A stretch of 64,000 nt of DNA from NCBI GenBank assembly GCA_015680905.1, contig CM027385.1, forward strand, positions 80,621,501 to 80,685,500. Reading direction: 5' to 3'. The position numbers were made by a program, and so were the translations under genes. The notes under the pieces were generated by a model, which did no database searches, was not told the origin of the DNA, and saw nothing but the letters and a program-made list of their open reading frames with translations. Origin of the DNA: Coptis chinensis (Eukaryota > Streptophyta > Magnoliopsida > Ranunculales > Ranunculaceae). This document shows, one piece after another, positions 46,040 through 58,950 of the stretch; position 1 is the first letter of the stretch, and each line of letters opens with the position of its first letter.

Positions 46040-47176
46040 ATTGTCCTGCTTGAAGCCTAGGTTTGGCATAAGTAAGAAGCAGCAACCCCGGATTAGGCAA
46101 TTATGCATAACTGAGTAGGTAATATCCATTTCCTTCATCGCACTCCCATTCCCAAGCAAAAAATCTCACAAGGTCTAATTCACTCCCACTTCCTCCAAAG
46201 TACTTAATTTCAACTTTTCTAAGGCACTTCAACATGCTCTGACTATTCAACTCTTCTAATGGTATTTGTCCACCCATGTTGCCCATACTCGTAAGACTAA
46301 GTGTCTGCTCAATAATACACATTTCGTTTACTTTCATATATAATTAATGAACCAAATAACCAATGCATTATTCATAGACGTAAACAACTTGGGTGAAATT
46401 AACAATACCTTGATAGATATACAAAGCGTTTGCAAGTTAGGATACCAATTGATAACTCTTGATGCCTAGTCAAAAACTAAGTATACAAACAAAACAAGTT
46501 TCATTTCATCGATACAAAACAAATAACACTATTATCTAACGACACAAATAAAAACTAAACCAAATTGAATCAAATCATACCTCAATATAAAGTCCTTCCA
46601 AAGCCAACTTCCTCACATTACGCACTCGTTCAAGAATCTCAAACGCACGACATTCAATCAAATTCCTATCAATCCCATTAAAATCCTTGGGCGGCGAAGC
46701 AAACTCAAATGCAGCATTACTCAAACAAGAAAGGGTCTCTTCCCTAAAAACCGGTGGATTACCGAATACATAATTTCCCTAAGCCTAGGAAAAGAAAACT
46801 CGATTTCATGAAACCTAGACAATCCTAATAGTTTCAAAAACCTGAGATTAGGCCCAGGGAATTGAAGTACATCAGGAGTACTAAAATAACAACCCACTAT
46901 ACTCAACTCCTCGAAACTAGGACAATTCCTAAAAATCCTAACAGCGTCTCTATCATCCCTAAACGGGACAGTAAACAGCGATAAAGATTTAAGGCTAGGA
47001 AATTTAACTTGTAAGTTTTGTGGTAAAGTAAGTTTAAGATTACTAAACGAAAGGGAGAACAAAGACGTGGCAGTAAATAAAGAGCGAGGTAAAAAGTTAT
47101 CCAGTTTTCCTGCCAAGACTGAAATATCGATATTTTGAACCATGAGAGGGATTGGTGTTTTCCTTATTAGAGTCAT
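46040..47176 (-). pseudogene. F-box/LRR/FBD pseudogene, 3' part (FBX-B1)
   Basis: The LRR and FBD portions of an F-box gene with no F-box of its own. The first piece (about 46581-47176) has SLFTATSLFSLSFSNLKLTL, FPSLKSLSLFTVPF and CPSFEELSIVGCYF, then shifts frame to PPKDFNGIDRNLIE and ILERVRNVRKLALEGLYIE before a GTATGA donor. A short exon (about 46409-46475) encodes VINWYPNLQTLCISIK. The last exon (46040-46330) gives MLKCLRKVEIKYFGGSGSEL, then shifts by one base to FLLGNGSAMKEMDITYSV, the FBD core. At least two frameshifts make it a pseudogene. Its LRR part is not of the FBX-C/D type, so it probably comes from a separate paralogue now abutting FBX-B2. Confidence 0.75.
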
Positions 47177-47245
47177 CGGCTGCTTATTAGAGTCATCGGC
47201 TGCTTAAATTGAAGAAAAATAAAACAAAAACTAATACATACATAC

Positions 47246-48160
47246 CTTAATGACATATGGAGATACTGCTAAATCCTTCACATTACAGGTCTCTCGAAAT
47301 ACCTTAACTGCGCTGTGCCCCAAAAATTTGGTACCAATCAAATCTTTTGAGACATCAACTAATGAGGATCTTTTGTGTAGAGAATATCCACAACATACAA
47401 AGTTACAATCTAATGTCAAGGATATAAGATTTTCAGCACATATCTTCATCTCACAATCATACTCATCTGGGAAAAAGTTATACGTATCATGTATGTGCAA
47501 TCTCATAAACAAAGGAGCAAACACAAGGATAATCATGCCCGACCATGAACATTTTTCAAAATGAAACTCTTGAAGGACCGGTAATTTAAAAGTGACTCGC
47601 TGAATTGATTCTACATCGCAAGTAAATGTTACATCCTCAAGATGAAGGACCTTAAGGCTTGAAAAGGTTACCAAAGGCGGAAGCTTATTTTCGAATGATT
47701 TCATTTTTAAAATAGTCAGTGAATCACAGCTAAAAAGACAATGGGGCAATGCCTTCAACTGTACTGATGAAGAAACTCCCGAAGAAGTTGCCTTAATACG
47801 ATAGAGATCCATGCATTAACATGAGACGCACTGTAGGCCGTTGTACATGTGAGGCAGAACCTTTGTATATATGAGCCGTGGAAAAGCAGCACCATATACA
47901 CAAAACTTATAAACTTCTCCCTAACAATTGGATCACTACTCTTGCTTTCAGTAAAATACAAGATGTTATCAGAGAAATCGAGAATGGGAATTGAGGTCCA
48001 AAGGTACCTCCATTTTGTTGATAATACACTTGTACCAACTGCAAATTTTGTGGGAAGAAGGGAGAGTATATGCTGAAGAACGACTTTCACCAATCATTTC
48101 CACCTTTCACCACCTTTTGTTTACTCATCACAAATACCTCTGGGATCAAACAAGCTAGAC
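47246..48160 (-). pseudogene. F-box pseudogene, 5' exon (FBX-B2)
   Basis: A first exon of the FBX-C/FBX-D type. The region upstream of 48093 keeps MSKQKVVK, as in FBX-D, but then breaks. The F-box continues as LLPTKFAVGTSVLSTKWRYL and WTSIPILDFSDNILYF, then SFVYMVLLFHGSYIQRFCLT and ASHVNAWISIVL. A frameshift follows and coding resumes as LPHCLFSCDSLTILKMKSFE, VTFSSLKVLHLEDVTF and ENLISLTLDCNFV. The exon ends at VIK followed by a GTATGT donor at 47245, the same place as in FBX-C and FBX-D. No matching exons 2 and 3 exist downstream: sequence of a different F-box gene follows, separated by a 19-bp tandem duplication at about 47167-47205. It is dead by frameshift and loss of its 3' half. Confidence 0.8.
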
Positions 48161-48558
48161 CAGATCAGAACTGTAGCGGTATTCCTTGTACATGCCCTAT
48201 AGATTTTATATATAGGACGAATGTGTTAGGAGAAGAAGCGTCAAGGTTTTATTCTTCCATTTTTCAAGAAGAATAGATGAAGTGCATTGCGAATTGATCA
48301 AGGATACAACAGCCACATTCTGCTGTCTAAATTGAATGTCTAACACACAATTCGGAATGTGGAAACACAAAATAGATTCATAGATCAATGCATTTTCTAC
48401 AAATATCAAGTTCCCAAGAATTCTGCATATAAGTAACCTGCGTCAACACGCAAGAATTCAGCTGCAACCATTAAAATTGTTCTAGTTGGTGGTGAAAAAT
48501 TCAATTATATATGCTCTTAATTCATAGAATTTCCACTAAAAAGGTGCAGTTTACTTTA

Positions 48559-49182
48559 TGATGTGAATAAAAAAAAACTGCGGAAACAATGTTACCCACA
48601 ACAAACGGATCAATCCAACACAAGAATCGATCCTTCTCAATAGACAAGACTTCAACACCCTCCAAGCAATCTCCCAACACTTCTCAATATCAAATAACAA
48701 ACATATAAAGTAAAACAATTAATATAAAAGAAGAACAAACCACAAGACGAGATATATTGTGGTTCGGCAATTTGCCTACGTCCACACTGCGAGTTCCAAG
48801 CTTTACTAGATGTCTGGAGTAACAGATTACAAGTCTCTCAATTCACTCACAAAAAATGAACACTCAACTCACAAAGAATTGCTCTCTTGTAATCTCTCTC
48901 TTTCTTGGTTTTGGAAAAAGTTAGGTTTTCCAAAACCTTGATTTTGTTTTTATACCAAAAAACAAATTTCGCGGTTACTGTAGTGAGGCCCACGAAAAAC
49001 AGTCTTGGGCGTAGGTGCGCTCTCTCTCTCCAGGTGGCGCTTTGTCTCCGTGCTCTTGGCGTGGGGTGCTTCTCTCTCGGCCAGGTGGCGCTTGACTCCA
49101 GACTCTTGGCAGTGCGCTTCGCTCACGAGGTGCAGTGCGCTCGAGCGTGAAATAGAAAAAACAAAATCCCTTTTTCTCTACA
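48559..49182 (-). repeat. Left (3') LTR of the copia element
   Basis: Starts TGATGTGAATAAAA and ends TTTTTCTCTACA on the plus strand. Matches 53457-54013, which is shorter through internal indels. Confidence 0.9.
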
Positions 49183-52100
49183 TTCTCTACCTCGGTGAGA
49201 TTTTAACACATAAAACCAAGCCGAACACATCCAGGAAGAACACATCTAGTAGGAACACATCCAAAGAAGGAAGACTTCGGCATTGATCGGCCCGCCAGGG
49301 CTATGCCCACATTGGGGCTCTTTTTCAAACATGTAGGATTTGGAGCAAGTCCAAACGGTGTTGGAACTTAACTCCGTGACAACTTTTAGTCAAGATATCG
49401 ACAAGATTGTCATGGGTGTCCACTTTCTCAAGTGCTACATCACCATCCTCAACGACATCCCGGTATAAAGTGATAACGAACATCAATATGCTTGGTCGGA
49501 AAGCATGATGAACTTGGTTCATCGCCAAATGAATAGCACTCGACTATCACAAATACAAAGCAACACACTATTCTCTTTCAATACCCATATCATCTAGAAG
49601 ACCTCGGCCCATAGTGCCTCTTTTCACGCCTTTTCTGCCCATTGCCATATACTTTCCTCGGTAGTAGATAGAGTAATCAGAAATGTGAAGAGTAGCATAG
49701 ACCTCCAACTAACCGGTTGCACCATGCATCATAAACACATAACCAAAAGAGTCGATCATCGCCTATCTAGATCACCGCATAATCGGAATCCACAAACCCA
49801 ATCGTGACATAACAAGTGCCTCCACCATAAGCTAATCCCACATCCAAGGTACCCTTCAAGTACCTTAGTACCCATTTCATCGCCTCCCAATGTCGCTTCC
49901 CTGGATTTTGCCATATACCGCTTACAACACTAATCGCCTGGGAAATGTCTAGCGTGTGCACCCATAGCATACATCAAACTACCCACGACACTTGCATAAG
50001 GAACATTAGCCATATGCTTTTGTTCCTCCAATCGAACTAGGAGAGAACTTAGTGAAAGCCTAAAATGCCCAAATTTAAAAGTGTAGAAACCGACTTTGCA
50101 TTCTCCATACCAAATCGTGGAAATTACTTTTCGGCGGTATTTCTTCCGAGATACAACTATCCGTCGCTTCTTCCTATCTCTGTCAATCTCCATGCCCAAG
50201 ATTCTTGGCTCCACCTAAGTCTTTCATCTCAAACTCGAGCTAAGTTGAGATTTCAACTTGTCTATCTCCACCATGCTTTTGGAAGCAATAAGCATATCAT
50301 CCACATAAAAGCGGAGATAGATGAAGTCATTACCACGTCGAAGCCTTCTAAAGTAGACACATCAATCATACTTACTTCGGGTGTAACTCATGTTGCATCA
50401 TGAATGTGTCAAAGCGGCTTGTACAATTGCTCAGGCGGCGACTTTAACCCATACAAATGACCGATTCAATTTGCATACATGATCTTCTTTTCAAGAACAA
50501 CAAACCCTTCCCGGGTTGTATCATATAGATCTCTTCCTCCGGTCCCCATGCAAGAAAGCGGTTTTTACATCAAGTTGCTCTAACTCCAAGTCGGTGAGCA
50601 ACTAAACTCAATAACACACCGAATGGAAGTATGTTTGACCACCGGGAAAATATCTCATTGTAATACTCGACTCCTTCCGGAGAAACCCTTTGCTACTACT
50701 CTTGCCTTGTACCCAATCTTGTCGACTCTCGGGAAGGACCTCTTTCTTTCTCGAACACCCATTTATTTGCCGATAGTCCTTTTGCCGCTTTGGCAATAAA
50801 ACTAGGTCCCATGTGTTATTTTTATCAAGAGACTCCATCTCTTTGTTGCATAGCAACCAACCAATCTAGAATGAGCATCTCTAACGGCTTCCTTGAAACT
50901 ATCCGCTCATCATCTTCGATATTCGGTCATATGCCACTAAATCCACCGACCATAGTGTTTCACCGGCTTCGTGCCCATACTTGTGCACTTCTTTAACTTG
51001 TCTCTTTGGCTGTGGGTCACCAATACAAGTTCGGAGGCTCTTGCTCTTCTTCCTTGTTGTTCGCGTGGTTCCATGATTTGGTACCTCATCATGAACCAAC
51101 CGGTCATCATTGCATAAAGACAACTCAAGCTTCGATGGCTTGAACTTCTATGGACTTCGCCATTCTCGCCCACTCTTTCCGACTTCATGAAGATTACACA
51201 CGAAGTCTCATTAAACGTAACATCTCTGACCCGGGGAACTTGTAGTCTTCTAGACACCACAATCGTATCCCTTTTACCCCATTTGCGCGAAGCCTAAGAA
51301 TATGGCTTTCTTAGCTCTCTAGGATCTAGCTTGCTCTCCTCACATTGTCAGTAAAGCAAATCGATCCAAACACTCGCGCAAAATACTATAATCACGGTTA
51401 CCCGACCACACCTCATAAGGTGTCTTGCAATCTATAAATTTGGGCCTATTACCTATTATCTGAGTAACACGCCATGGACACCGCATCATTGATACTCTTT
51501 TTGCCTAGACCGCATTAGACAACAAACATCTCGCTCTTTCAAGCAAGGTTCTATTCATCCTCTCGCCATTCCATTCTCACAGGCGGCGTGCCCTGACCTC
51601 GATCATCCAGTTGTCCGGCAATTCCATGTTGCGCGCAAAACTCTTGGAAGGGCCCATAGGTATATTCTCAGATCATTGTCGGACCGTAGTGTCTTTACCT
51701 TCATATCTGCGATTCTCAACCCTTGCCTTCCACTTTTTAAATGTCTCAAACACTTCCTCTTTCGTTTCATCATATACACTCACACATACGGGTATGATCA
51801 TCAATGAATGAGACATAATAGCGGTTACCTCCTTTTGAAGCCACTCTGAGGGTCCCCCAAACATCCGTTATGCACATAGTCAAGGATGCCCTGGTCGTGT
51901 GCTTGCTTGACTTGAACTTGACTCTACACTGCTTCCCGTAGACCAATGCTCCGCGAAAAAACCCATACTTGGCTTCTTCAAGTCTTTCAAGAACCCTCGC
52001 CTTGCACAAACCTGCAAACCCCTTTTCACTTTCGTATGCCTTAGTCGCGTATGCCACATCTTAGTGCATTCATCATCACTACATGCACCCAATGCTACAT

Positions 52101-53456
52101 CGCCTATCACCGTACTACCCATCAAAGTATACAAGGTTTACGTGTCTTTGACCGCTTCATAACTGTAAAAGAGCCACTGATAATCTTTAGGACTCCACCT
52201 TCGCCCACAAACTTGTGGCCTTTGAAATCCAAGGTACCAAGAGAAATAAGGTTTTTCTTTAGCTCAGGGACATGCCTCACATCAGTTAAAGTCCTCACTA
52301 TACCATTATGCATCTTAACCCGTATAGTTCCAATTCCTACCGTCTTACAAGCAATGTCATTACCCATCAAAACGGAACCACCATTAATGCTCTCATAAGA
52401 AGTAAACCACTTTCTATTCGGGAACATATGGTAGGAACATCCGAATCAAGAATCCACCTTTTTTCCCATATAGTCTTGTGGGACACCGCGAGACTCAACT
52501 CGTCCCCTCTTCGAGCCCCAAGCATAACTTGCCTCAATTTTTGCCTTACCTTTCTTCTTACCATCTCTTTGTTCTCTTTCTTGGTGAGGACAATTACTTG
52601 CGTAATGTCCCCTTTCATCGCAAATTGTAGCACTTCCACGTGTGTTAAAGGCTTCTTTGACTTGGACCTGGACTTCCTCATTGCTTGTAGAAGCCTTTTC
52701 ATACGACCTTCCTCTTGCCACTAGCCCCTGACCTGCATCAATGTTATTCTCTACACGTGTCTTCTTCATCAACTCATAAGAAAGAAGTACACTCTGAACT
52801 TCGTCGAGATCGACGTCTTCTTTGTTCATAAATGTATTCATTAGATGCTCATAGCTTTCTGGCAAGGAGAATATTAAACATGCCGCTTGATCCTCATCAT
52901 CTATCTTCATACCAACATTCAAATAATCCGCTAGACGTCGAAGGAACTCACTAACGTGCTTTTGCATCGTTGAACCATCGACCATCATGTACCGATAAAG
53001 ACGCTTCTTAAGGTACATCTTGTTCGTCATGCTCTTAGTCATATACATAGACTCTAGTTTGAGCCAAATACCGGCAGCGGTATTTTCTCCCATCACACTA
53101 TACATGACCTCATTGGCAAGACATAACCGGATTGATGAACAAGCCCAAGATCGAACTCTTCCCAATCATCATTACTCATTCTCGCGCGCTAGATTTAATC
53201 CCCTTTAAAGTCTTGTGCAAACCTTGTTGGATGAGAATGCCCTTTACTTGGACTTGCCAAATCCCAAAGTTATTCTTCCCATTAAACTTCTACTTCAAAC
53301 CTCAAGTTTGACATCTTGGAGCCATCTTTCAAGTTACACACAATAACCCAAAAAAAAAGTTTTTCACCTCGAAATTTAATCAAACACCTTGTTACACAAA
53401 TTTTCGAAAGCACTAAACTCAAAATCCTAGTCAGATACCTACGCCTCGATACCAAT

Positions 53457-54013
53457 TGATGTGAATAAAAATCTGCGAAAACAACGTTACCCACAACAAA
53501 CGGATCAATCCAACACAAGAATCGATCCTTCTCGATAGACAAGACTTCAAAGACCCTAAGCAATCTCCCAACACTTCTCAATATTAAATAACAATCATAT
53601 AAAGTAAAACAATTAATGTAAAAGAAGAACAAATCACAAGACGAGACATATCGTGGTTCTAATTTGCCTACGCCCACACACAAGCGAAGTTCCAAACTTT
53701 ACTAGATATCCGAGTAATGATTACAAGTCTCTCAATTCACTCACAAAGAATGAACACTCAACTCACAAAGAATTGCTTCTCTTTGTAATCTCTCTTTTCT
53801 TGGTTTTGGAAAAGTTAAGTTTTCCAAAACCTTCATTTTGTTTTTATACCAAAAAACAAATTTCGATTCTTATCAGAAGGCGGCCCACCGAAAAATAGTC
53901 TTGGGCAGCGGGTCTCTCTCTCTGGCCTTGCGGGTGGCTTTTGTCTCCAAGCTCTTGGGCGCAGTTGCGCTTTGAACGTGAAATAGAAAAAAAAACATTC
54001 CTTTTTCTCTACA
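53457..54013 (-). repeat. Right (5') LTR of the copia element
   Basis: Partner of 48559-49182 with the same terminal sequences. The primer-binding site sits just inside it. Confidence 0.9.
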
Positions 54014-54409
54014 CTTTAAATAATCCCTTTGGGCATAAATATAATAGTAACAACCAACACACTTAAAAACCACCTCAAGTCTTCAACAGTACTTTAAACC
54101 CATTAACTTAAAAAGGAAAAAAAAATTGTCACCTGATAAAGCTTTTCGGGACCCAAAATATTTCAGCCAGCTCAGTTGGTGAAATACCAAAAGCCATTAC
54201 AAACATAACCATTCAGTAGGTGAAAATAACATAAGGAATTAGACTTTGCTACATTAATCGTTCTTGGACATCAAAAGTATTTAAGAATGCCCTAAACCAT
54301 GTCTACAAAGCAAGATTTAGCACAGGTTTAACTGCAAGTACAAACTTTCCAATTACCCTACACATCATTTTGCTACAGTCACCAGATGAAGTGCCAAGCC
54401 ATCAACCAT

Positions 54410-55978
54410 TTAGTAGAAGTCGATTACACTGCAACCTGAAGCTCTAGGAAGCATTAGTAGTCTTTTACTAATTTTCATTTGCTTTTTTGGATCCGCAGAT
54501 AGCGTTGAAACAGAAATGATAGTCATTTTCTCCAACACTCTTGCGTTCTTCAGCAAAAACATGATAACACTTATCTCATTCTCCCTCCCGTAAAAGCACC
54601 TTACTTCAACTGTCTTCAGATGTGGCAAAAAATCCAGGTCAAGTATTGTAAGCGTCAGAACATGTTCTCCACTAGACCGAAGAGCAAGTCCCTACATAAA
54701 TCAAAACTTAAAATTTGAGCATGTTAATGGCACTAATATTATTCTGTTAAGAAATAAAAGAACAGCGTAGAATGACTTACATCAGGAAAGACAAGGGATT
54801 CAATATTAGGCACTTGGCAGAGCAAGTTTACAAAATGACTACCGTCAAGTATATAATCTCCATTAATCACTCCAAGGTTGGTCACCTTAAATAGTTTAGG
54901 CACAATTGATGTGAGCTCTGGGCTTACGATACCCTATAAATATCAAATACAACTGCATTAGCCAGTATGAATCGGCTAAGTTTCAACAACAGAATGAATG
55001 TGTTAATCATCCATGGATTTATGTCTTAGTCTACGAGCTTTATAAATAAATGAATTAAACTGGGGAAAAATGAAGAAGAAGCAGGAAACTTACCTCAACG
55101 ATGTCACTAGACACCACTAAGTCCTTAACATTACAAAGCTCTCGAGTGCCAACTAAATATTTTGATGCATCAACTAATGTGGGTAGGCAGTTGAGAGAAT
55201 AAGCACGTAGACATCTAGATATCATTGTCAAGGATATAAGATTCTCTGCACATATCTTCATCTTCCAATCATAATCCCTAAAATCATATCCCGCCTCATA
55301 TATGTATAAGCTCATAAGCAAAGGAGCAAATACAATTATATTCACATTCCACAAAATAGAATTTTCCATTCGGAACTCTTCAAGGACTGGGAGATTAAAA
55401 GTCACTTGCTCATCTGGTTTGTCCCAGTAAAATCTTGTTAAGTGCAGATGCAGAACCTTAAGGCTTGAAAAGGTTATCAATGCGGGAAGTTTCTCTCCTA
55501 CGCCTTTAATATGTAATATAGCTAGTGAACCACACCTAAATAAGTAATTGTGTAATCCGATGGAATGAAGTCCTGAAGGCAGTTTAATAACGAGTTCCTT
55601 AACTTTACGCTTCAACACAGCAGATACCCACGCATTAAAGTGAGACACATGGTAGGTATGTGAACATGTTAAGCAAAACCTATGTATATCTGAATCATGG
55701 AGAAGCAGCACCCTATAAACAAAACTCATGAATTTGTCTTTTAGAAATGGATCCATATAACTTCTTGTAGTAGAACGCAAGAGATCATCAGAAAAATCTA
55801 GAATGGGAACAGAAGTCCAATAGTACCTCCATCTTGTCGCTAATATGCTTATACCAATGGCACATTTGGTTGGAAGAAAGGAGAGTATATGATGAAGAAT
55901 GCTCTCAGGTAAAAAGCTCAGCCTATCTTCACATTTACCACAACTTTGTCTTAAAAACTGCAAATTACTTCCTTCCAT
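54410..55978 (-). CDS. F-box/LRR/FBD protein FBX-C, intact
   Basis: The only intact F-box gene in the cluster. Three exons join in frame on the minus strand: 55978-55094 (885 bp), 54933-54781 (153 bp) and 54691-54410 (282 bp). Both donors read GTAAG and both acceptors end in TAG. The product is about 439 aa, the usual size for this family. Residues 17-60 form the F-box (EDRLSFLPESILHHILSFLP, then RWRYYWTSVPILDFSDDLL). Leucine-rich repeats follow (FSSLKVLHLHLTRFYWD, NLPVLEEFRMEN, APLLMSLYI, AENLISLTM). The C-terminus is an FBD domain (LPHLKTVEVRCF, IMFLLKNARVLEKMTII, RLLMLPRASGCSVIDF). Such proteins recruit targets to SCF ubiquitin ligases; the target is unknown. I chose MEGSNLQF as the start because the paralogues begin near there; an upstream in-frame ATG (56038) is possible. 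A solo LTR lies 363 bp upstream. Confidence 0.88.
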
Positions 55979-56340
55979 AGCAGCAAAATTTCTCTGAAAA
56001 TTTAAAATCCGTGTCACCATAGTTAGATAAAAGTGCAAATAATATAGAAATTACTGTGTTTATGTATTGAGTAGTAAGCAAGCTGCAAACCTTTTACAGC
56101 CTTAAAACTAAACGATGCACACAGTTTTTGTGACAAACTACTCAATGAGCCTTTTTTATTTTCATTTGTTTGGTAACAACTTTTGGCGCATAAAGTAACA
56201 TTTGTTAACAGAAAACTTTCTCAGGCTACTTGAAAAGAAGGAATCAACGAATATTAAAATGCAAATGCAGTAAACTAGAAATTAAGTTGAGATAGTTAGT
56301 TACCCAGGAACTCTCTCCCATCAAGAACACACCAAATATG

Positions 56341-57017
56341 TGTTGGGAGATTTCACTAGAAAGTCACACATCAATCTAACTACTTTCTATCCCAAATGAT
56401 TTTAACTTGGAGCTAACACCAAGTAAATCACCCACCCAAGACTTTGGTAGTTATCACAACAAACTCAAACAAACAAAGCTACTAATTTATCATCACCCAT
56501 AACAAGCAAACAATAAATAAGAAAGTAAATATGCAAAGAGACAAAAAGATTTAGGTGATTCGGTAAATATTACCTACATCCACACAAGAGCCGAGTTTCC
56601 TTTGTAGTAAAGATTAGAGAGTTTACAAGAGATATCAAGAATCAAGAACAATATGCTTCACTCAAACCCTAGCTCAATAGAGCTCTCACAATACCCAATA
56701 AATGAATCTCTCAAAAGTTGTCCCAAAACCTTATTTTATTTTCTTTATAGAGGTACACATAGAAAAAGGTGAGAAAATAGGCTCTGGGCCGAAATATCGA
56801 AAATCAATGAAAATTTCGAAAGGCATGAGCTATGAAGTCGAGTCGAGCCCTCGCAGCCTAATCCGGCCGAATTGGTCATCGACTCAATAACTTCAGTGCA
56901 TGGCGCGCCTTGTCCAAAGCATGGTTGAGCGCGGGTCGCGCTCTCTTCTCCAAACTAAAAACTGAAAGTAACAGGTCGGACACCGGAAGAAAACTCGACG
57001 GTTCCACAAACCCAACA
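56341..57017. mobile_element. Solo LTR upstream of FBX-C
   Basis: A 677-bp sequence with TGTTGGGAGATT at the left end and AAACCCAACA at the right, flanked by perfect ATATG duplications (56336-56340 and 57018-57022). No internal retroelement sequence is present. Part of it (GATTCGG...TTACCTACATCCACAC) resembles the LTR of the copia element at 48.6-54.0 kb (TGGTTCGGCAATTTGCCTAC). This is a fossil left by LTR recombination. It interrupts the 5' flank of FBX-C: the flank resumes at 57023-57260 with sequence also found upstream of FBX-B2 and FBX-D. Confidence 0.9.
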
Positions 57018-57398
57018 ATATGGAAGTAGAATATTTCTCAACACGTCAAATTTCCCTCACTTGCCTCTTGGTTTTCCTTCTCTCAACCACTCAAGGACTA
57101 AACTTTCATGGGCCTTGTGAAGGACCAACTATGTCTGATCCACTGGGCATTTTTTATGCTGGACTAACTTGGAAGCCACATTCTGCTATCTATCTAAATT
57201 GAATTTCAAATGCACGAGTTATTGATCAATGTGCAGACTCATTTCTTGTGCCACTACATTCACACAGTGATGTTTAACAAAAGATTCAACCACGTACAGG
57301 TCTAACAGTAAGTAAACTAAGTATATACTTTTTTATCATTTGCCTATATGGCTATATATAAGTTCCCTAGGCAGCAATACTCTGCCAGCCTCTACTAT

Positions 57399-58950
57399 TT
57401 AGGAGAACTCTATCACACTACAATCTGAAGCTCTAGGAAGCCTTAGTAGTTTCTTCACTTTCTTGGTAACTTCTAATTGTTTTCTTGGATCAGCATATAA
57501 AGCAGAACAAGAAATGACTGTCATTTTCTTCAATACTCTTGCATTTTTCAGCAAAAACTCAACAACATGTATCTCATTCTCATCCTCATCCGCATAAAAG
57601 CACCTTAATTCGATTGATTCAAGACGTTGCAAATACCGCACGGGAAGTGTTGGTAGTATTTGCAAATTTACTCCAAAAGTCCAATGTGTCTACATAAATC
57701 AAAACTAAACACTTTAGCACTAGTGTAAGGCCAATAAAAGATAAGAGGGAAGTATTGTTGAATTACTTACATCAGAAAAAACAAGAGATTCAATATTGGG
57801 CATGTCAGAGAGTAAGCATATCAGACTACTACAGTCAAGTCCATCATATGTTTTATTAACTTCCAGGTTGATCACCTTGAGAAGGTTAGGCATAATGGAT
57901 GAGATCTCTGGACGAAAGAGAACCTAGATTTACCAAGTACCAATGCATTAGCCTGTTAATTGAGTCATAAGAAATAGAAAGAATTGTAACCTGAAAAAGT
58001 TAAAGACTTACCTCAACAACCGAACTAGATACTTCTAAATCATTTACGTCACAAAACTCACGGAAGACTTGATGGACTGCATTGTTCCCCATAAATTGGG
58101 TACCAACAAAATTCATTGATGGATCGACCAATGAGGGTAGCTTATGCAAAGAATACACTCGTAAAAAATTGCAATCAAATGTCAAGGATTTAAGATCCCC
58201 AACACATAATATCTTCATCTCACAATTATAGCATTCATCATCAAGACACTCAAGAGTGTCGAAAGTATCAACTACGCATAAGCTCTTAAGAACAGGAGCA
58301 ACTATAGCTATAATCATGTAAAGCCATTGACACGCCTTAATTTGGAACTCTTCAAGGACCGGTAAGCTAAAAGTGACTTGCTGAGCCGGCTGAGATTCGT
58401 CCCAAGAAAATGTTACATCCTTAAAATGCAGGACCTTAAGGTTTGAAAAGGTGATCGAAGATGGAAGCTTGTGTTCGAGTGACTTAATTTTTAGAATATT
58501 TAGCAATTCACAACTAAAAAGACAGTAGGGCAATCCCTTGACTCTGATGATGAAAGTTTAATAACGAGTTCACAAACTTTACGCCTTAATACAGTGGAGA
58601 TCCATGCACTAATGTGAGACGCATTGTAATCCTCTGTACATATTAGGCATACCTTTTGTAGATTTGAATCATGGAAAAGCAGCACCATATAAACAAAATT
58701 CACAAACTTCTCCGTAACTATTGGATCTTCTCTCTTGCTCTTAGTAGAATACAAGAGATTATCAGAGAAGTCGAGAACTGGAACTAAACTCCAAAGACCT
58801 CCATTTTGTTGTTAATATACTTGCACCAACTGCATCTTTTGTTGAGAGAAAGAAGAGTATATGCTGGAGAGTGACTTCAGGTAAAAAAGTCAGCCTATCT
58901 TCACGTTTCACCACCTTTTGTTTGCTCATCATGAATTCCTCTGGGATCAA
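57399..58950 (-). pseudogene. F-box/LRR/FBD pseudogene FBX-D
   Basis: A close paralogue of FBX-C with the same three-exon plan: exon 1 58950-58012, exon 2 57923-57771 (153 bp, same as FBX-C) and exon 3 57689-57399 (291 bp). The F-box is REDRLTFLPEVTLQHILFFL...TKWRSL. A 2-bp loss follows (LEFSSS in place of the expected L-W-S-L-V-P). The correct frame resumes as YSTKSKREDPIVTEKFVNFV, then shifts again after ELVIKLSS and resumes as LPYCLFSCELLNILKIKS. Downstream parts are clean: CEMKILCVGDLKSLTFDC, IMPNLLKVINLEV, and FBD-type VEFLLKNARVLKKMTVIS and LLRLPRASDCSVIEF. With two frameshifts in exon 1 but intact splice sites and FBD, it looks recently dead. Sequencing errors in exon 1 would be the alternative. 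Confidence 0.85.

Larger units (their letters stand above)
48559..54013 (-). mobile_element. Ty1/copia LTR retrotransposon, broken
   Basis: A fossil 5.45-kb element in minus orientation between FBX-B and FBX-C. The target duplication is perfect: CTTTA at 48554-48558 and 54014-54018. The left LTR is 48559-49182 and the right LTR is 53457-54013. A primer-binding site resembling the initiator-Met tRNA complement (TTGGTATCGAGGC) abuts the right LTR. Recognisable parts in copia order are gag with a UBN2-type domain and zinc knuckle (52.4-53.2 kb), protease and integrase regions (about 51.2-52.4 kb), and reverse transcriptase and RNase H (about 49.3-51 kb). The coding region is interrupted many times, so it is inactive. 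The LTRs differ in length and carry many small differences, suggesting a moderately old insertion. Confidence 0.92.

Noticed and set aside
49005-49286. Plus-strand ORF with L/A/R-rich translation
   Set aside because: It overlaps the LTR of the copia element and has no independent support.
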